DNA of 64,000 bases from Mycolicibacter senuensis (GTDB lineage Bacteria > Actinomycetota > Actinomycetes > Mycobacteriales > Mycobacteriaceae): NCBI RefSeq assembly GCF_002101885.1, contig NZ_LQPS01000031.1:146089-210088 (forward strand), given 5' to 3'. Positions within the stretch are counted from its first letter, which is position 1; every line of letters starts with the position of its first letter. Below the pieces are notes generated by a model. The model was not told the origin of the DNA. It made no database searches and was given only the letters and a program-made list of their open reading frames with translations. The position numbers and the translations under genes are program-made. This document shows, piece after piece, positions 53,617-62,891 of this stretch.

Positions 53617-55008
53617 ATGGGCATGCTGGACAGCGCGCAGGCCGACGCCACCCATCGATTCGCCGACATCGTCGGCGCGGCCGCCCTGCTCACCGGTGAG
53701 CAGATCGGCCCCGATTACGCCCACGACGAGGCACTGGTCGGAGCGCCGGTGGCACCGCGCTACGTCGCCCGCCCGCAGACCGCCGAACAGGTCGCGGCGC
53801 TGCTGGCCACCGCGACCGACGCCAAGATCCCGGTGACCGCCCGCGGGTCGGGCACCGGGCTGTCGGCGGGCGCGCGACCGTGCGCCGACGGCCTGCTGAT
53901 CTCCTTCGAGAAGATGGCGGCCATCCTCGAGATCGACACCGACAACCAGGTCGCCGTGCTGCAGCCGGGGGTCACGCTGGCCGACCTCGACACCGCAACC
54001 GCCCCGGCCGGGTTGATGTACACCGTCTTCCCCGGGGAGCTGTCGGCCAGTGTCGGCGGCAACGTCGGCACCAACGCCGGCGGCATGCGCGCGGTCAAAT
54101 ACGGGGTGACCCGCCACAACGTGCTCGGACTGCAAGCGGCGCTGCCGACCGGCGAGCTGATCCGCACCGGCGGCCGGATCACCAAACTGTCCACCGGCTA
54201 CGACCTGACCCAGCTGATCATCGGCTCCGAGGGAACCTGCGCGCTGGCCACCGAGATCACGGTGCGGCTCTACCCGCGGCTGGCTCACTCGGCGACGTTG
54301 CTGGCGCCGTTCGCCGACCTGCCCGCGGTGATGCGCGCGGTGCCGACGGTGGTACGCCGCGGCGTGGACCCGGTGATCCTGGAATACGTCGACAAACTCA
54401 CCCTGGCCGCGATCAGCTACGCACAGCAGCTCAACCTGGGCATCCCCGACGAGGTCCGTGACAGCGCCGAAGCGCACCTGGTGATAGGTGTGGAGAACCG
54501 CGACCATGACCGTCTCGACGACGACGTGGCGATGCTGGGCGAACTGCTGGGCTCGCTGGGGGCGGTCGATGTCTATGTACTGGAAGGAAACTCGGCGCAC
54601 GCGCTGATCGAGGCGCGCGAGAAGGCGTTCTGGACGGCCAAGGCCGCCGGCGCCCACGACGTCATCGACGTGGTGGTTCCGCGTGCGGTCATGCACGAGT
54701 TCTTCACCCGGGCACAGGAATCCGCGCAAGCGGCGGGCGCGGGCGTGGTCGGATGCGGGCACGCCGGAGACGGCAACGTGCACCTGGCGGTGTTCTGCGC
54801 CGACGACGACGTCCGGCACCGACTGCTCCACGACATCTTCGCGGCGGCGATGGCGTTGGGCGGTGCGATCTCCGGTGAGCACGGCCTCGGGCGGGCCAAG
54901 ACGCAACACTTCCTGGAATTGGAGGATCCGGTCAAGATCGCGCTGATGCGCCGGATCAAGGATGCCTTCGACCCCGCCGGGATCCTCAATCCCGGCGTGC
55001 TTCTCTAG
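53617..55008 (+). CDS. GlcD-type FAD-linked oxidase (glycolate/D-lactate dehydrogenase)
   Basis: A 463-aa FAD enzyme of the PCMH fold. FAD-binding segments PVTARGSGTGLSAGA and SASVGGNVGTNAGGMRAVKYG, and the C-terminal GEHGLGRAKTQHF (vanillyl-alcohol-oxidase-type end), are complete. It oxidises a 2-hydroxy acid, glycolate or D-lactate being most likely. GAGGGG lies five bases before ATG 53617. It follows tex by nine bases. No GlcE/GlcF genes accompany it. Confidence 0.88.
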   Translation: MGMLDSAQADATHRFADIVGAAALLTGEQIGPDYAHDEALVGAPVAPRYVARPQTAEQVAALLATATDAKIPVTARGSGTGLSAGARPCADGLLISFEKMAAILEIDTDNQVAVLQPGVTLADLDTATAPAGLMYTVFPGELSASVGGNVGTNAGGMRAVKYGVTRHNVLGLQAALPTGELIRTGGRITKLSTGYDLTQLIIGSEGTCALATEITVRLYPRLAHSATLLAPFADLPAVMRAVPTVVRRGVDPVILEYVDKLTLAAISYAQQLNLGIPDEVRDSAEAHLVIGVENRDHDRLDDDVAMLGELLGSLGAVDVYVLEGNSAHALIEAREKAFWTAKAAGAHDVIDVVVPRAVMHEFFTRAQESAQAAGAGVVGCGHAGDGNVHLAVFCADDDVRHRLLHDIFAAAMALGGAISGEHGLGRAKTQHFLELEDPVKIALMRRIKDAFDPAGILNPGVLL

Positions 55009-55026
55009 CACGACATCGCGACCGGG

Positions 55027-55716
55027 TCATCCCGCACCGGCACGGCGCCGCCACCGGGTGTTGTCCCAGCGCCGGACGCCGATCACGCCGACCGCCGCAA
55101 GAGTCGCACCGGCCAGCATCGCCAACACCGGCCAGTACCCGCGCCAGAGCCAACCGTGGTAGTTCCAGTGTGAGTCGAATCGAAGGCTGACGAACAGCCA
55201 GCAGAACAGCCAAAGGCCCATCAGCCCGGCGCAGCCGTAACCGAGTCTGGCCGGGTTGACCAGCCGGCGCACCACGCCCGCGTTCCGTCGGGCCGATTCC
55301 CCGGCACGTTGGGCGGTCGCCCACAAGCGTGCCGGCCCGTCACTGCCCGGTTCCGTCGTCGCAGTCGGGGGAGGTGCCGGGCCCGGCGCAGCAATATGCC
55401 GCTCCGTTTTCACCAGATCGTCACGGCGGATGTGCGGTGCGGGCACGGGCGCCGGCGAGACGGCGGCGAAAGTCTCGGTGGCCTGGTCGTCGCGGTAGAT
55501 CCGCGGTGCCGGCGCGGCGAAGCGGCGGCCGGGAGGCGGAGTCCGAAGTCGCCGCGTCGGTGCGTCTTCACGCGGCTTGGCGACCCGCGGCGATGTGTCA
55601 TCCCAGAAGACCCAACCGGGCGGTGGTGGCCCCCACGACGGGTCGGGTTTCCAATCGGGTCCCGGCTCCCATCCGGGCGGCGGAGTCGGCCAATTCGGTG
55701 GTGAGTGGAATGGCAC
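55027..55716 (-). CDS. Trp/Pro-rich membrane protein
   Basis: A 229-aa protein. Residues about 4-40 hold repeats of Pro, Gly and Trp (NWPTPPPGWEPGPDWKP, WGPPPPGWVFWDD), a motif common near the N-terminus of actinobacterial membrane proteins. Two membrane spans lie near 165-185 and 195-215. GGGAGAG precedes GTG 55716. It faces the PASTA/VWA gene pair, separated by 93 bases, and may share regulation. Function unknown. Confidence 0.65.
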   Translation of the reverse strand: MPFHSPPNWPTPPPGWEPGPDWKPDPSWGPPPPGWVFWDDTSPRVAKPREDAPTRRLRTPPPGRRFAAPAPRIYRDDQATETFAAVSPAPVPAPHIRRDDLVKTERHIAAPGPAPPPTATTEPGSDGPARLWATAQRAGESARRNAGVVRRLVNPARLGYGCAGLMGLWLFCWLFVSLRFDSHWNYHGWLWRGYWPVLAMLAGATLAAVGVIGVRRWDNTRWRRRAGAG

Positions 55717-55809
55717 TGGGACTCTCCCTTGCCGGACATCGGCAAATTGTGTGTACGAGGTTGCGGAGGCCGAACACTTGTCCGTGGATTTGTGGTTAAC
55801 TTCGTGAAC

Positions 55810-56841
55810 ATGTTGCCAGATTCGGATCCCGATGCGGCGAAAACTGAAGTCGTGCCGGTCGTTCCGTCCGGTCGCCGGCCGTCCCGGCTGGTCCGAATGA
55901 AATGGCCCGCCCTGGTCACGGGGCTGCTGCTCGCCGGCGCCGCCATCACCTACCTGCTGATTCCGCCGATGATCGTCGGCGACAAGGCGGTCAAGATCGA
56001 TCCGGCAGACCTCGTCGCCGCGCAGCAGCGCCAGAGCCAGCCGATGCCGTCCCTGCTCGGCCTGCAGCGCGACATCGCCCAAACGGTGCTCGCCGACGCG
56101 GGGCTCGCCGATCGGAAGACCACGGTCGTCGAGCAACCCGCAGCCGGACCGGTCGGGCTGATCGTCAGTCAGCAGCCGTCGGTGGGCACCGCCGACGTAG
56201 ACGGCATCGAGCTGACCGTGTCCAGTCCGGCGCCGATGCCCGAACTGGTGGGCAAGAACGCCGGCGAAGGGCGCACCGCGCTGGAGAAACTCGGTGCCGT
56301 CGTCCAGACGCAGCGTCGTGTCGATCCGGGCGTACCGCGCGGCCAGATCGTCGAAACCATCCCTGCCGCAGGGGAGATCATGCCCACCGTGGTGACGTTG
56401 GCGGTGGCCGATCCCGGCGATGCGCTCACGCTGGCGTCGGTGCGCGGCGTGACGTCCAGCTCCTGCTCGGCCGCGACCGGTGGCACCGTGAACGGGAAGC
56501 CGGTGGGTGACAGCGTGGTATGCAAACCCGGGAGCAAACCCGCCGGGATCGAATACAACCTGGCCCGTAACGCGATGGCGTTCGAGGCGACGGTCGGCAC
56601 CGATGACGCCAAGGGCGCCGGCGGGGCGACGGTCAAGATTTTCGCGGACGATCAGCCGCTGGCGACCGTTGGTGTCGGGCTCGGGCACTCCGAACCGGTC
56701 CACGTCGACCTGAGCGGCCGGCTGCGGCTGCGGATCGAGGTCAGCACCGATGATCCCGACCGGGCACCCACCGTGGTGCTCGGTGACGCTCGGCTGCTGG
56801 GCCTGCCCGAGGGGCTGGACGTCATCGCGGGCCAGCGCTGA
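55810..56841 (+). CDS. PASTA-domain membrane protein with NPCBM-type C-terminus
   Basis: A 343-aa protein anchored by one span near residues 36-58 (WPALVTGLLLAGAAITYLL). The outside part has two PASTA-like repeats (residues about 75-145, MPSLLGLQRDIAQTVLADAG; and 145-215, MPELVGKNAGEGRTALEKLG), modules that bind muropeptides or cell wall. It ends with an NPCBM-like fold (YNLARNAMAFEATVG, VKIFADDQPL). ATG 55810 is chosen; GTG 55804 is possible. It overlaps the next gene by one base (TGATG). Confidence 0.78.
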   Translation: MLPDSDPDAAKTEVVPVVPSGRRPSRLVRMKWPALVTGLLLAGAAITYLLIPPMIVGDKAVKIDPADLVAAQQRQSQPMPSLLGLQRDIAQTVLADAGLADRKTTVVEQPAAGPVGLIVSQQPSVGTADVDGIELTVSSPAPMPELVGKNAGEGRTALEKLGAVVQTQRRVDPGVPRGQIVETIPAAGEIMPTVVTLAVADPGDALTLASVRGVTSSSCSAATGGTVNGKPVGDSVVCKPGSKPAGIEYNLARNAMAFEATVGTDDAKGAGGATVKIFADDQPLATVGVGLGHSEPVHVDLSGRLRLRIEVSTDDPDRAPTVVLGDARLLGLPEGLDVIAGQR

Positions 56842-59258
56842 TGCGGACCATGCTGCGGCTGCTGCTGACGCTCGCGATCGTGGGCCTGACGGCCATTGCC
56901 CCGCTCGCCGCGCCGCACGCAACCGCTGGCCCCGGCGACCAATCCTGGACCAACACCTCCTACCAGCCGGTGCTGGTCGTGTTGGACACGTCCAGCTCGA
57001 TGAGCGAGGACTCCGGTGACGGCACCCCCCGAATCGACGCGGCGCGCCACGCGGTGCGTGAACTGGCCAACTCGCTGGATCCGAATTCACCGTTCGGCAT
57101 GCTCGCCTACCCCGGTCGCAACTCCCGCAGTGTCGACGGCTGCGTGCAGGGCCGAGTCGAGGTCGCGGTGAAGGACAAAGTCCACCTGGCCGATGTCTCG
57201 GCCGCGCTGCGCCAACTCAGCCCCGACGGTGACACCCCGACCGGACCGGCGTTGACGCAGGCCGCCGGTCTGCTCAAGGCCAAAGGTGCCGGGCACGGCA
57301 CCATCGTGTTGGTCAGCGACGGCGAATCCAACTGCGGCGCACCGCCGTGCGAGGTGGCCAAGAAGCTGTCGTCGGAGGGCTTCGAGGTCGTCGTCAACAC
57401 CGTCGGGTTCCGTATCAGCGACGAGGGCGCCCGGGAGCTGCGGTGCATCTCGAACACCACCGGCGGCAAATACATCGATGCGACCGATCCGACCCAGTTG
57501 AATAACGCACTGCAGGACAGCTTTGCGCGCCTGGAGTTGACGGTGTCGGTACCCAAGGAGTTGGCCGCCGTCAGCGGCACCAGCGGTGGCACCCCGGTGC
57601 GGCTGACCGTGCAGAACACCGGGCTGGTGCCGGCCCAGGACGTGCGGGTGTCGCTGGACTTCCGCAGCGCCGACGACAAACCCGGCGTGGTCCTGGTACC
57701 CCGGCCGGTGCGCTTCCTGGGCAACCTGAGCCACGGAATTCCCCAGCCCATCGACATCACGGTACGGCCGAGCCCGGAACAGGCCAACGCGCAGTTCAGC
57801 TGGATCGCCGTGGCGACCGCGGCCAACGCCGCGCCGGTGGTCAAGACCGGCAAGGTCACCGTAGTCGAGCCGTTCGGCCACCTCACCGGGCTGCTGGCGG
57901 GCATCACCGACGTGGCGATCCTCGGTGACTCGTACTCGTCGGGTGAGGGCGCCTACGGAACGTATCTGCCGGGCACCGATGACAAAGAGAAGAATCTGTG
58001 TCACCGGTCGGCGAAAACCTACGGCCGGGTGCTTTTCCCCGACGCCCAGATCATCGCCTGCTCAGGTGCGACGATCAACGAGTTCTACCAGGACCAGAAG
58101 AGCGAAAAAGCCGAATATCACCTGGTGGTACCCCAGCTGATGAAACTGCTGGGACGAACTCCGCCACAGGCCGTCCTGATGAGCATCGGTGGCAACGACG
58201 CCCTGTTCGGCCCCATCCTCACCAAGTGCGCCACGCCGCAAAATACGCACAGTTCCATGACTGTCTCAATGCCGAAATTCACCAACTGTCAAGATGAACT
58301 GCTCGCCGACGGCAACACCGTCAAAGATGACATCACCGCGTGGATTGCATCAATGGCCAATGATCTGAGCGGGGTCTACCGTGACGTCGATCGCGCCATC
58401 AACGATTCGGAATCGCGCGCAATGCGCGGCGGCGGTGTGGCGCCGATCGTCGTCGTCCCCTACCCGCGGATCATCCCCACGAAGGCCTCGAAGCGTTTCG
58501 ATGGTTGCTTCGCAGATGTCAGCCACGCAGAGTCGGACTTCCTCAACGACTACATCGATCAACTCAACGACACCATCGCAGCCTCGGTCGCAGCGCTGCA
58601 GAACGACCGTGTCCCGGTGTATTTCGCCACCGACGTCATCGAGGCCTTCCAGCCGGATCACACGATCTGCGACAGCCAGGACCGCTACGCCAACACGGTC
58701 AGCTTCGGTGACGTCACGACGTTGGTGCACATGAAGGACCCGGAGATGGCGCACCCGAATGTGGCCGGATATGCGGCGATGGCTCGGGCCATCTCCGCGT
58801 GGTCGGCCCGCCAGGCGCCCATCGCCGATCCCGCCCTGCCGCCGGACTGGTCGAGCCGCACCGAGACGAAACAGGCTCACGGTAAGAAACTGTCGTTAGG
58901 TGACCTTGCCGCCGCGGGGGGACGAAAAAGCGTCTTCGGTGACGGTTACGAGCCCGGTAGCGAGGTGATCCTCCGAGTGGACTCCGCGCCCCGGATGGTC
59001 GGCTCTGCCGTCGTCGACGACGACGGTAATGTGCACGCCGACATCGTCATTCCGATCGATACACCGCCTGGCACGCATCACATCCGGATGTGGGGTTTCG
59101 GTGTCGACGGTGCACTGCGTGAGCAATCCATCCGGGTGCGGGTGCTGCCGCCGCATGCGCTGGCTGCACTTGTCGGGCTGGTCGTCAGCGTCGGGCTGAT
59201 CTCGGTGGCGGCCGCCGGCATGGTCGCCGGCAGGCGGGCGCGCGGCCGCGGTGAGTGA
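56841..59258 (+). CDS. Secreted VWA-SGNH esterase fusion protein
   Basis: An 805-aa exported protein. After a signal peptide comes a von Willebrand A domain whose metal site (DxSxS) is Asp49-Ser51-Ser53 in LDTSSSMS, residues about 42-225. A beta-sandwich follows (about 230-345). Residues about 355-660 are an SGNH/GDSL hydrolase: GDSYSSGEG with Ser364, SIGGND, and the final His638 in MAHPNVAGY. A C-terminal hydrophobic helix (about 775-797) plus RRARGRGE anchors it. It probably deacylates a wall lipid or glycan while binding a partner by its VWA domain. Translation is coupled to the PASTA gene. Confidence 0.82.
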   Translation: MRTMLRLLLTLAIVGLTAIAPLAAPHATAGPGDQSWTNTSYQPVLVVLDTSSSMSEDSGDGTPRIDAARHAVRELANSLDPNSPFGMLAYPGRNSRSVDGCVQGRVEVAVKDKVHLADVSAALRQLSPDGDTPTGPALTQAAGLLKAKGAGHGTIVLVSDGESNCGAPPCEVAKKLSSEGFEVVVNTVGFRISDEGARELRCISNTTGGKYIDATDPTQLNNALQDSFARLELTVSVPKELAAVSGTSGGTPVRLTVQNTGLVPAQDVRVSLDFRSADDKPGVVLVPRPVRFLGNLSHGIPQPIDITVRPSPEQANAQFSWIAVATAANAAPVVKTGKVTVVEPFGHLTGLLAGITDVAILGDSYSSGEGAYGTYLPGTDDKEKNLCHRSAKTYGRVLFPDAQIIACSGATINEFYQDQKSEKAEYHLVVPQLMKLLGRTPPQAVLMSIGGNDALFGPILTKCATPQNTHSSMTVSMPKFTNCQDELLADGNTVKDDITAWIASMANDLSGVYRDVDRAINDSESRAMRGGGVAPIVVVPYPRIIPTKASKRFDGCFADVSHAESDFLNDYIDQLNDTIAASVAALQNDRVPVYFATDVIEAFQPDHTICDSQDRYANTVSFGDVTTLVHMKDPEMAHPNVAGYAAMARAISAWSARQAPIADPALPPDWSSRTETKQAHGKKLSLGDLAAAGGRKSVFGDGYEPGSEVILRVDSAPRMVGSAVVDDDGNVHADIVIPIDTPPGTHHIRMWGFGVDGALREQSIRVRVLPPHALAALVGLVVSVGLISVAAAGMVAGRRARGRGE

Positions 59259-59376
59259 GCAGCCCGGGGACGCCGGTTTCGCCCCGGCGGCTCGGCACGG
59301 TGTGGCAGCGATCTAGCCTGAGCGGCGTGGCCCGGTGTGCAACCGGGCATTCGGTCTCGGTAGGAAAGGCAGCCTC

Positions 59377-60948
59377 ATGACCAACGGAGCACAGGCCCTG
59401 ATCACCACCCTGGTCGACAGCGGCGTGCAGGTCTGCTTCGCCAACCCCGGCACCTCCGAGATGCATTTCGTGGCCGCGCTGGACTCGGTTCCGCAGATGC
59501 GCGGGGTGCTGTGCCTGTTCGAAGGGGTGGTGACCGGCGCGGCCGACGGCTATGCCCGCATCGCCGGAAAGCCGGCGGCCACCCTGCTGCACCTGGGGCC
59601 CGGGCTCAGTAACGGCCTGGCCAACCTGCACAATGCCCGCCGCGCGCACGTTCCGGTGGTCAACGTCATTGGCGACCACGCCACCTACCACAAGAAGTAC
59701 GACGCACCACTGGAGTCCGACATCGAGCCGCTGACCGACTGGACTCACGGCTGGGTGCGTCGCACCGGCGCCGGGACCGAGATCGGCCGGGATGCGGCCG
59801 AAGCGGTGGCCGCCTCGATGGCCAGTCCGGCGCAGGTGGCCAACCTGATCCTGCCGGCCGACATCTCCTGGGACGACGGGGCGCAGGCGGCCGGACCGGT
59901 CGAACCGGTCGCCGCGGCCGCCCCCGACGCCCATGCCGTCGCCGAGATCGCCGATGTGCTGCGCAGCGGCGAGCCCGTGGCGCTGCTGATCGGTGGCCCG
60001 GCGGTCGCCGACGTGTCGGCACTGCAGGCCACCGACCGGATCGCCGCCGCGACCGGAGCCCGCGCGCTGGTCGAGACCTTCCCGGCCCGGTTGGCGCGCG
60101 GCGCCGGCGTGCCGGCCATCGACCGGCTCGGCTACCTAGCCGAGCAGGCCGCGTTCCAGCTCGACGGGATCAAGCACCTGGTGGTCGCCGGTACCCGAGC
60201 CCCGGTGTCGTTCTTCGCCTACCCCGGCAAACCCAGTGACCTGGTACCCGAAGGTTGTGCGGTGCACCAGTTGGCGGGACTGGAGACGGACGTGTCCGCC
60301 GCGCTGGCACAACTTGCCGAGGCGGTGGCGCCCGGGGTGCAGCCGCGGCCCGCGCCCGCTGCCGCCCCGCAACTGCCGGTCGGGGAGCTCACTCCGCAGA
60401 ACTGGGTGCAGGTGATCGCGGCGCTGCTGCCCGAGGGCGCGATCATCTCCGATGAGTCCAACACCTCGGGCCTGATGCTTCCGGCGGCCACCGCCGGCGC
60501 GGCACGGCACGACGTGCTCACCCTCACCGGCGGCGCGATCGGGCAGGGACTCCCGGTCGCCCTGGGCGCTGCGGTCGCCGCTCCGGACCGGCCGGTGATC
60601 GCGCTGCAGGCCGACGGCAGCGCGGCCTACACCATCTCGGCGTTGTGGTCGATGGCGCGGGAGAACGCGAATGTGACCACGGTGCTGATCAACAACAGCT
60701 CCTACGCGATCCTGCGCATGGAGCTGGCCCGGGTGGGCGCCGAAGCGGAAGGCGGGGGGTACGGCCCCAAAGCGGAAGCACTGCTGGACCTTTCGCGGCC
60801 GAACATGGACTTCGCCAAGATCGCCGAGGGTTTCGGAGTGCCGGCGAGTGTGGCGACCAGCTGCGAGGAACTCGCCGACCAGTTCCGCCGGGCACTGGCC
60901 GAGCCGGGTCCGCACCTGATCGATGCGCGGATACCGAGCGTGTTCTGA
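59377..60948 (+). CDS. ilvX: IlvX-like thiamine-diphosphate enzyme (acetolactate synthase-like)
   Basis: A 523-aa ThDP enzyme. The cofactor-activating Glu lies in CLFEGVVTGAADGY, and the ThDP magnesium motif runs from ADGSAAYT to VLINNSS, so the first Gly of the canonical GDG is Ala. The length matches Rv3509c (ilvX, 515 aa), a lone acetolactate synthase-like protein without a small subunit; that is the basis for the symbol. It may use a 2-oxo acid other than pyruvate. ATG 59377 follows TAGGAAAGG. Confidence 0.7.
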   Translation: MTNGAQALITTLVDSGVQVCFANPGTSEMHFVAALDSVPQMRGVLCLFEGVVTGAADGYARIAGKPAATLLHLGPGLSNGLANLHNARRAHVPVVNVIGDHATYHKKYDAPLESDIEPLTDWTHGWVRRTGAGTEIGRDAAEAVAASMASPAQVANLILPADISWDDGAQAAGPVEPVAAAAPDAHAVAEIADVLRSGEPVALLIGGPAVADVSALQATDRIAAATGARALVETFPARLARGAGVPAIDRLGYLAEQAAFQLDGIKHLVVAGTRAPVSFFAYPGKPSDLVPEGCAVHQLAGLETDVSAALAQLAEAVAPGVQPRPAPAAAPQLPVGELTPQNWVQVIAALLPEGAIISDESNTSGLMLPAATAGAARHDVLTLTGGAIGQGLPVALGAAVAAPDRPVIALQADGSAAYTISALWSMARENANVTTVLINNSSYAILRMELARVGAEAEGGGYGPKAEALLDLSRPNMDFAKIAEGFGVPASVATSCEELADQFRRALAEPGPHLIDARIPSVF

Positions 60949-60958
60949 CCGAGTCGTA

Positions 60959-61606
60959 CTAACCGCTCGTCAGGCGATTCGCGACGAAGGCGGCGCCCTC
61001 GTCCGCCTTGCCGTCCTGCACGTACATCAGGTGCGGGACGACGCTGCCGTGGTCTTCGCAGTAGATGTCGCCCGCCAGGCAGAAGTTGATGGTCTTCGGG
61101 TGATACGACGCGGCGAGGACCGGCAGCGGGCCGCCCCACAACGAGGTGGAGTACGGGCTCGACGGCGGGCCGAACAGCGCCACCGCGGCCACATGCTGGG
61201 CGACCGCCGGCGGCAGTGAATTGCTGGACATCTCGATCACGCTGGCGCCCTGGGAGTAACCACCGAGCACGAGTTTGGTGTTCGGGCAATTGGCGACGGT
61301 GGCCTGGATGCGCGCGGTGGCGTCGCTCTCACCGAGCAGCGCGCTGTTGCGGTAGTCGGTGCTCGCCGGGTAGTCGACGGGGTAGACCGCCACGTCGCGG
61401 CCGGGCAGTTGTTCGGTGAGCGAAGCGACGAACGCCTCCCCGACGTCACCGAGCCCGACGGGCTGCCCGGAGCCGCGCGCGAACACCACCTCGGTGTCCG
61501 GGCAGGGCTCGGCGGCGGCGGCCGGAATGCCCGCCGGCGCGACCAGCAGGGTCCCCATCAGCATCACCGCGGCAGTGACGGTGCGAACAGTGTCACGCAA
61601 GGTCAT
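60959..61606 (-). CDS. Secreted cutinase-family esterase
   Basis: A 215-aa exported serine esterase. Signal peptide TAAVMLMGTLLVAPAGIPAA, then the mature start EPCPDTEVVFARGSG. The nucleophile is in GGYSQGA, the acid Asp in CLAGDIYCEDH and the His in VPHLMYVQ. Four cysteines fit the disulfides of the family. Mycobacterial cutinases (Cut1-Cut7, Culp) hydrolyse lipid esters; the exact target is not clear. Paralogue of the next gene. Confidence 0.9.
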   Translation of the reverse strand: MTLRDTVRTVTAAVMLMGTLLVAPAGIPAAAAEPCPDTEVVFARGSGQPVGLGDVGEAFVASLTEQLPGRDVAVYPVDYPASTDYRNSALLGESDATARIQATVANCPNTKLVLGGYSQGASVIEMSSNSLPPAVAQHVAAVALFGPPSSPYSTSLWGGPLPVLAASYHPKTINFCLAGDIYCEDHGSVVPHLMYVQDGKADEGAAFVANRLTSG

Positions 61607-61775
61607 GCTCAAATGCTGACATGCCGCGGTCGCCCGACCGGTCCGCGGGTCGGTATTCAGCGCCGTGCCGACCCGGCCGGGTCCTCGACCGTGCCCGGCC
61701 AACCGCAGCCGGCGGACACCGTCGGCGGCGTGACCAGCAAACCGCAATACCGGCGGTGCGCTGCGAACACCGTGG

Positions 61776-62450
61776 TTACAGCCGGTTTGCCGCGTATGCT
61801 GCGCCCTCGTCGACGATTCCGTCGTAGGCGCCGGGGGCGTGGGCCGCGAAATTCATTCCCTCGGAGCAGACCGGGTCTTCCGGCGCGCACAGTTGGATGG
61901 TCTTGGCCATGTAGGCCGGACCGATGGCCAGGGGCGGTTGTCCCAGGAAGTTCATCGCCCGCTCGTTCGGGGTCCCGAACAGCACGACGGCGGCGACGTG
62001 ATCGGCCACTTCGGGGGGCATCGGCCGTGGTACATCCACCCCTTCCACCCCGTCCGGGATGACGTTGGCGGTGGAGAAACCAATCACCGCGGCGCCCTGC
62101 GAGAAGCCGCTGAGCACCATCTTGGTCTTGGGGCAATTCGCGGCGGTGGCCTGGATGTGCGCGGTGGCGTCACGGATGCCCTGGATGCCGGTCGGCCAGT
62201 CGTTGGTGGCGGGGTAGTCGACGGCATAGACCGCCATGGAGCGCCCGCCGAGCCGGTGCTGCAGCGCATCGACGAACGCTTGCCCGGTCTCACCGACGCC
62301 GATCGCTTCATCGGTGCCTCTAGCAAACATTACCTGGACATCCGGGCAGGGCTCGGCAGAGGCGAGGGGAGGGGTGACAGCGGTGCTCTGCAGCAGCCAG
62401 GCCAGTGCCGGCACAACACCGAGGGAACGAAGAATCCGACGTGTGTTCAC
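61776..62450 (-). CDS. Secreted cutinase-family esterase (paralogue)
   Basis: A 224-aa exported esterase. GTG 62450 gives MNTRRILRSLG and a signal peptide ending near ASA-EP, then CPDVQVMFARGTDE. Catalytic Ser is in SGFSQGA; Asp in LCAPEDPVC and the His nearby (NFAAHAP). An in-frame ATG at 62507 is possible but would add a non-signal extension. It is 169 bases upstream of the other cutinase, on the same strand, so the pair arose by duplication but may have separate promoters. Confidence 0.88.
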   Translation of the reverse strand: MNTRRILRSLGVVPALAWLLQSTAVTPPLASAEPCPDVQVMFARGTDEAIGVGETGQAFVDALQHRLGGRSMAVYAVDYPATNDWPTGIQGIRDATAHIQATAANCPKTKMVLSGFSQGAAVIGFSTANVIPDGVEGVDVPRPMPPEVADHVAAVVLFGTPNERAMNFLGQPPLAIGPAYMAKTIQLCAPEDPVCSEGMNFAAHAPGAYDGIVDEGAAYAANRL

Positions 62451-62891
62451 CCGTTCATGGTGGCATAACTCGTGCCGCGACGTAAGCAGACTGTCCTGGG
62501 AATTCACGTAATAGCGGAAGCGGTTGACGTGGCATCGCGCTCTGACTCACAGGCCTTGTACAGATTCGGATCATCACCGCACCGACATGCAAGTGAGCGG
62601 CCGGTTACCACGGTATGTCGACCCGGTGTCGGCCGGGCGGCAACCGGACTGTGTAGCCGGAGCAAACTCGGAACCGGGCACCGCCACAGAGTGCGGCCAG
62701 CCCGGGCACGGCGCGCTGTCAGCGACTGCCGGAAGCAGCGGGCCGGCCGGCGCGGGGGTTGCCGCCGGAACCGTTGCGAGTGGTTCGGCGCACCAATGGC
62801 GCTGCAATGCGGGGTAAACCGGACACCCGTCGATAAAATTGCCACGATCCGGTGTGTTCCGATCGCCGGTGGACACCGTGGATGGGACAGC
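62451..62891. other. Intergenic region, no confident gene
   Basis: About 440 bases. A minus-strand frame over about 62574-62898 has Ala/Pro-rich sequence but no signal peptide or match I recognise. The region must hold the divergent promoters of the second cutinase and the Hsp70-like gene. Confidence 0.4.

Noticed and set aside
52576..55011. 811-codon minus-strand frame over tex and the FAD oxidase
   Set aside because: Both plus-strand genes are clear; the antisense frame has only low-complexity composition.
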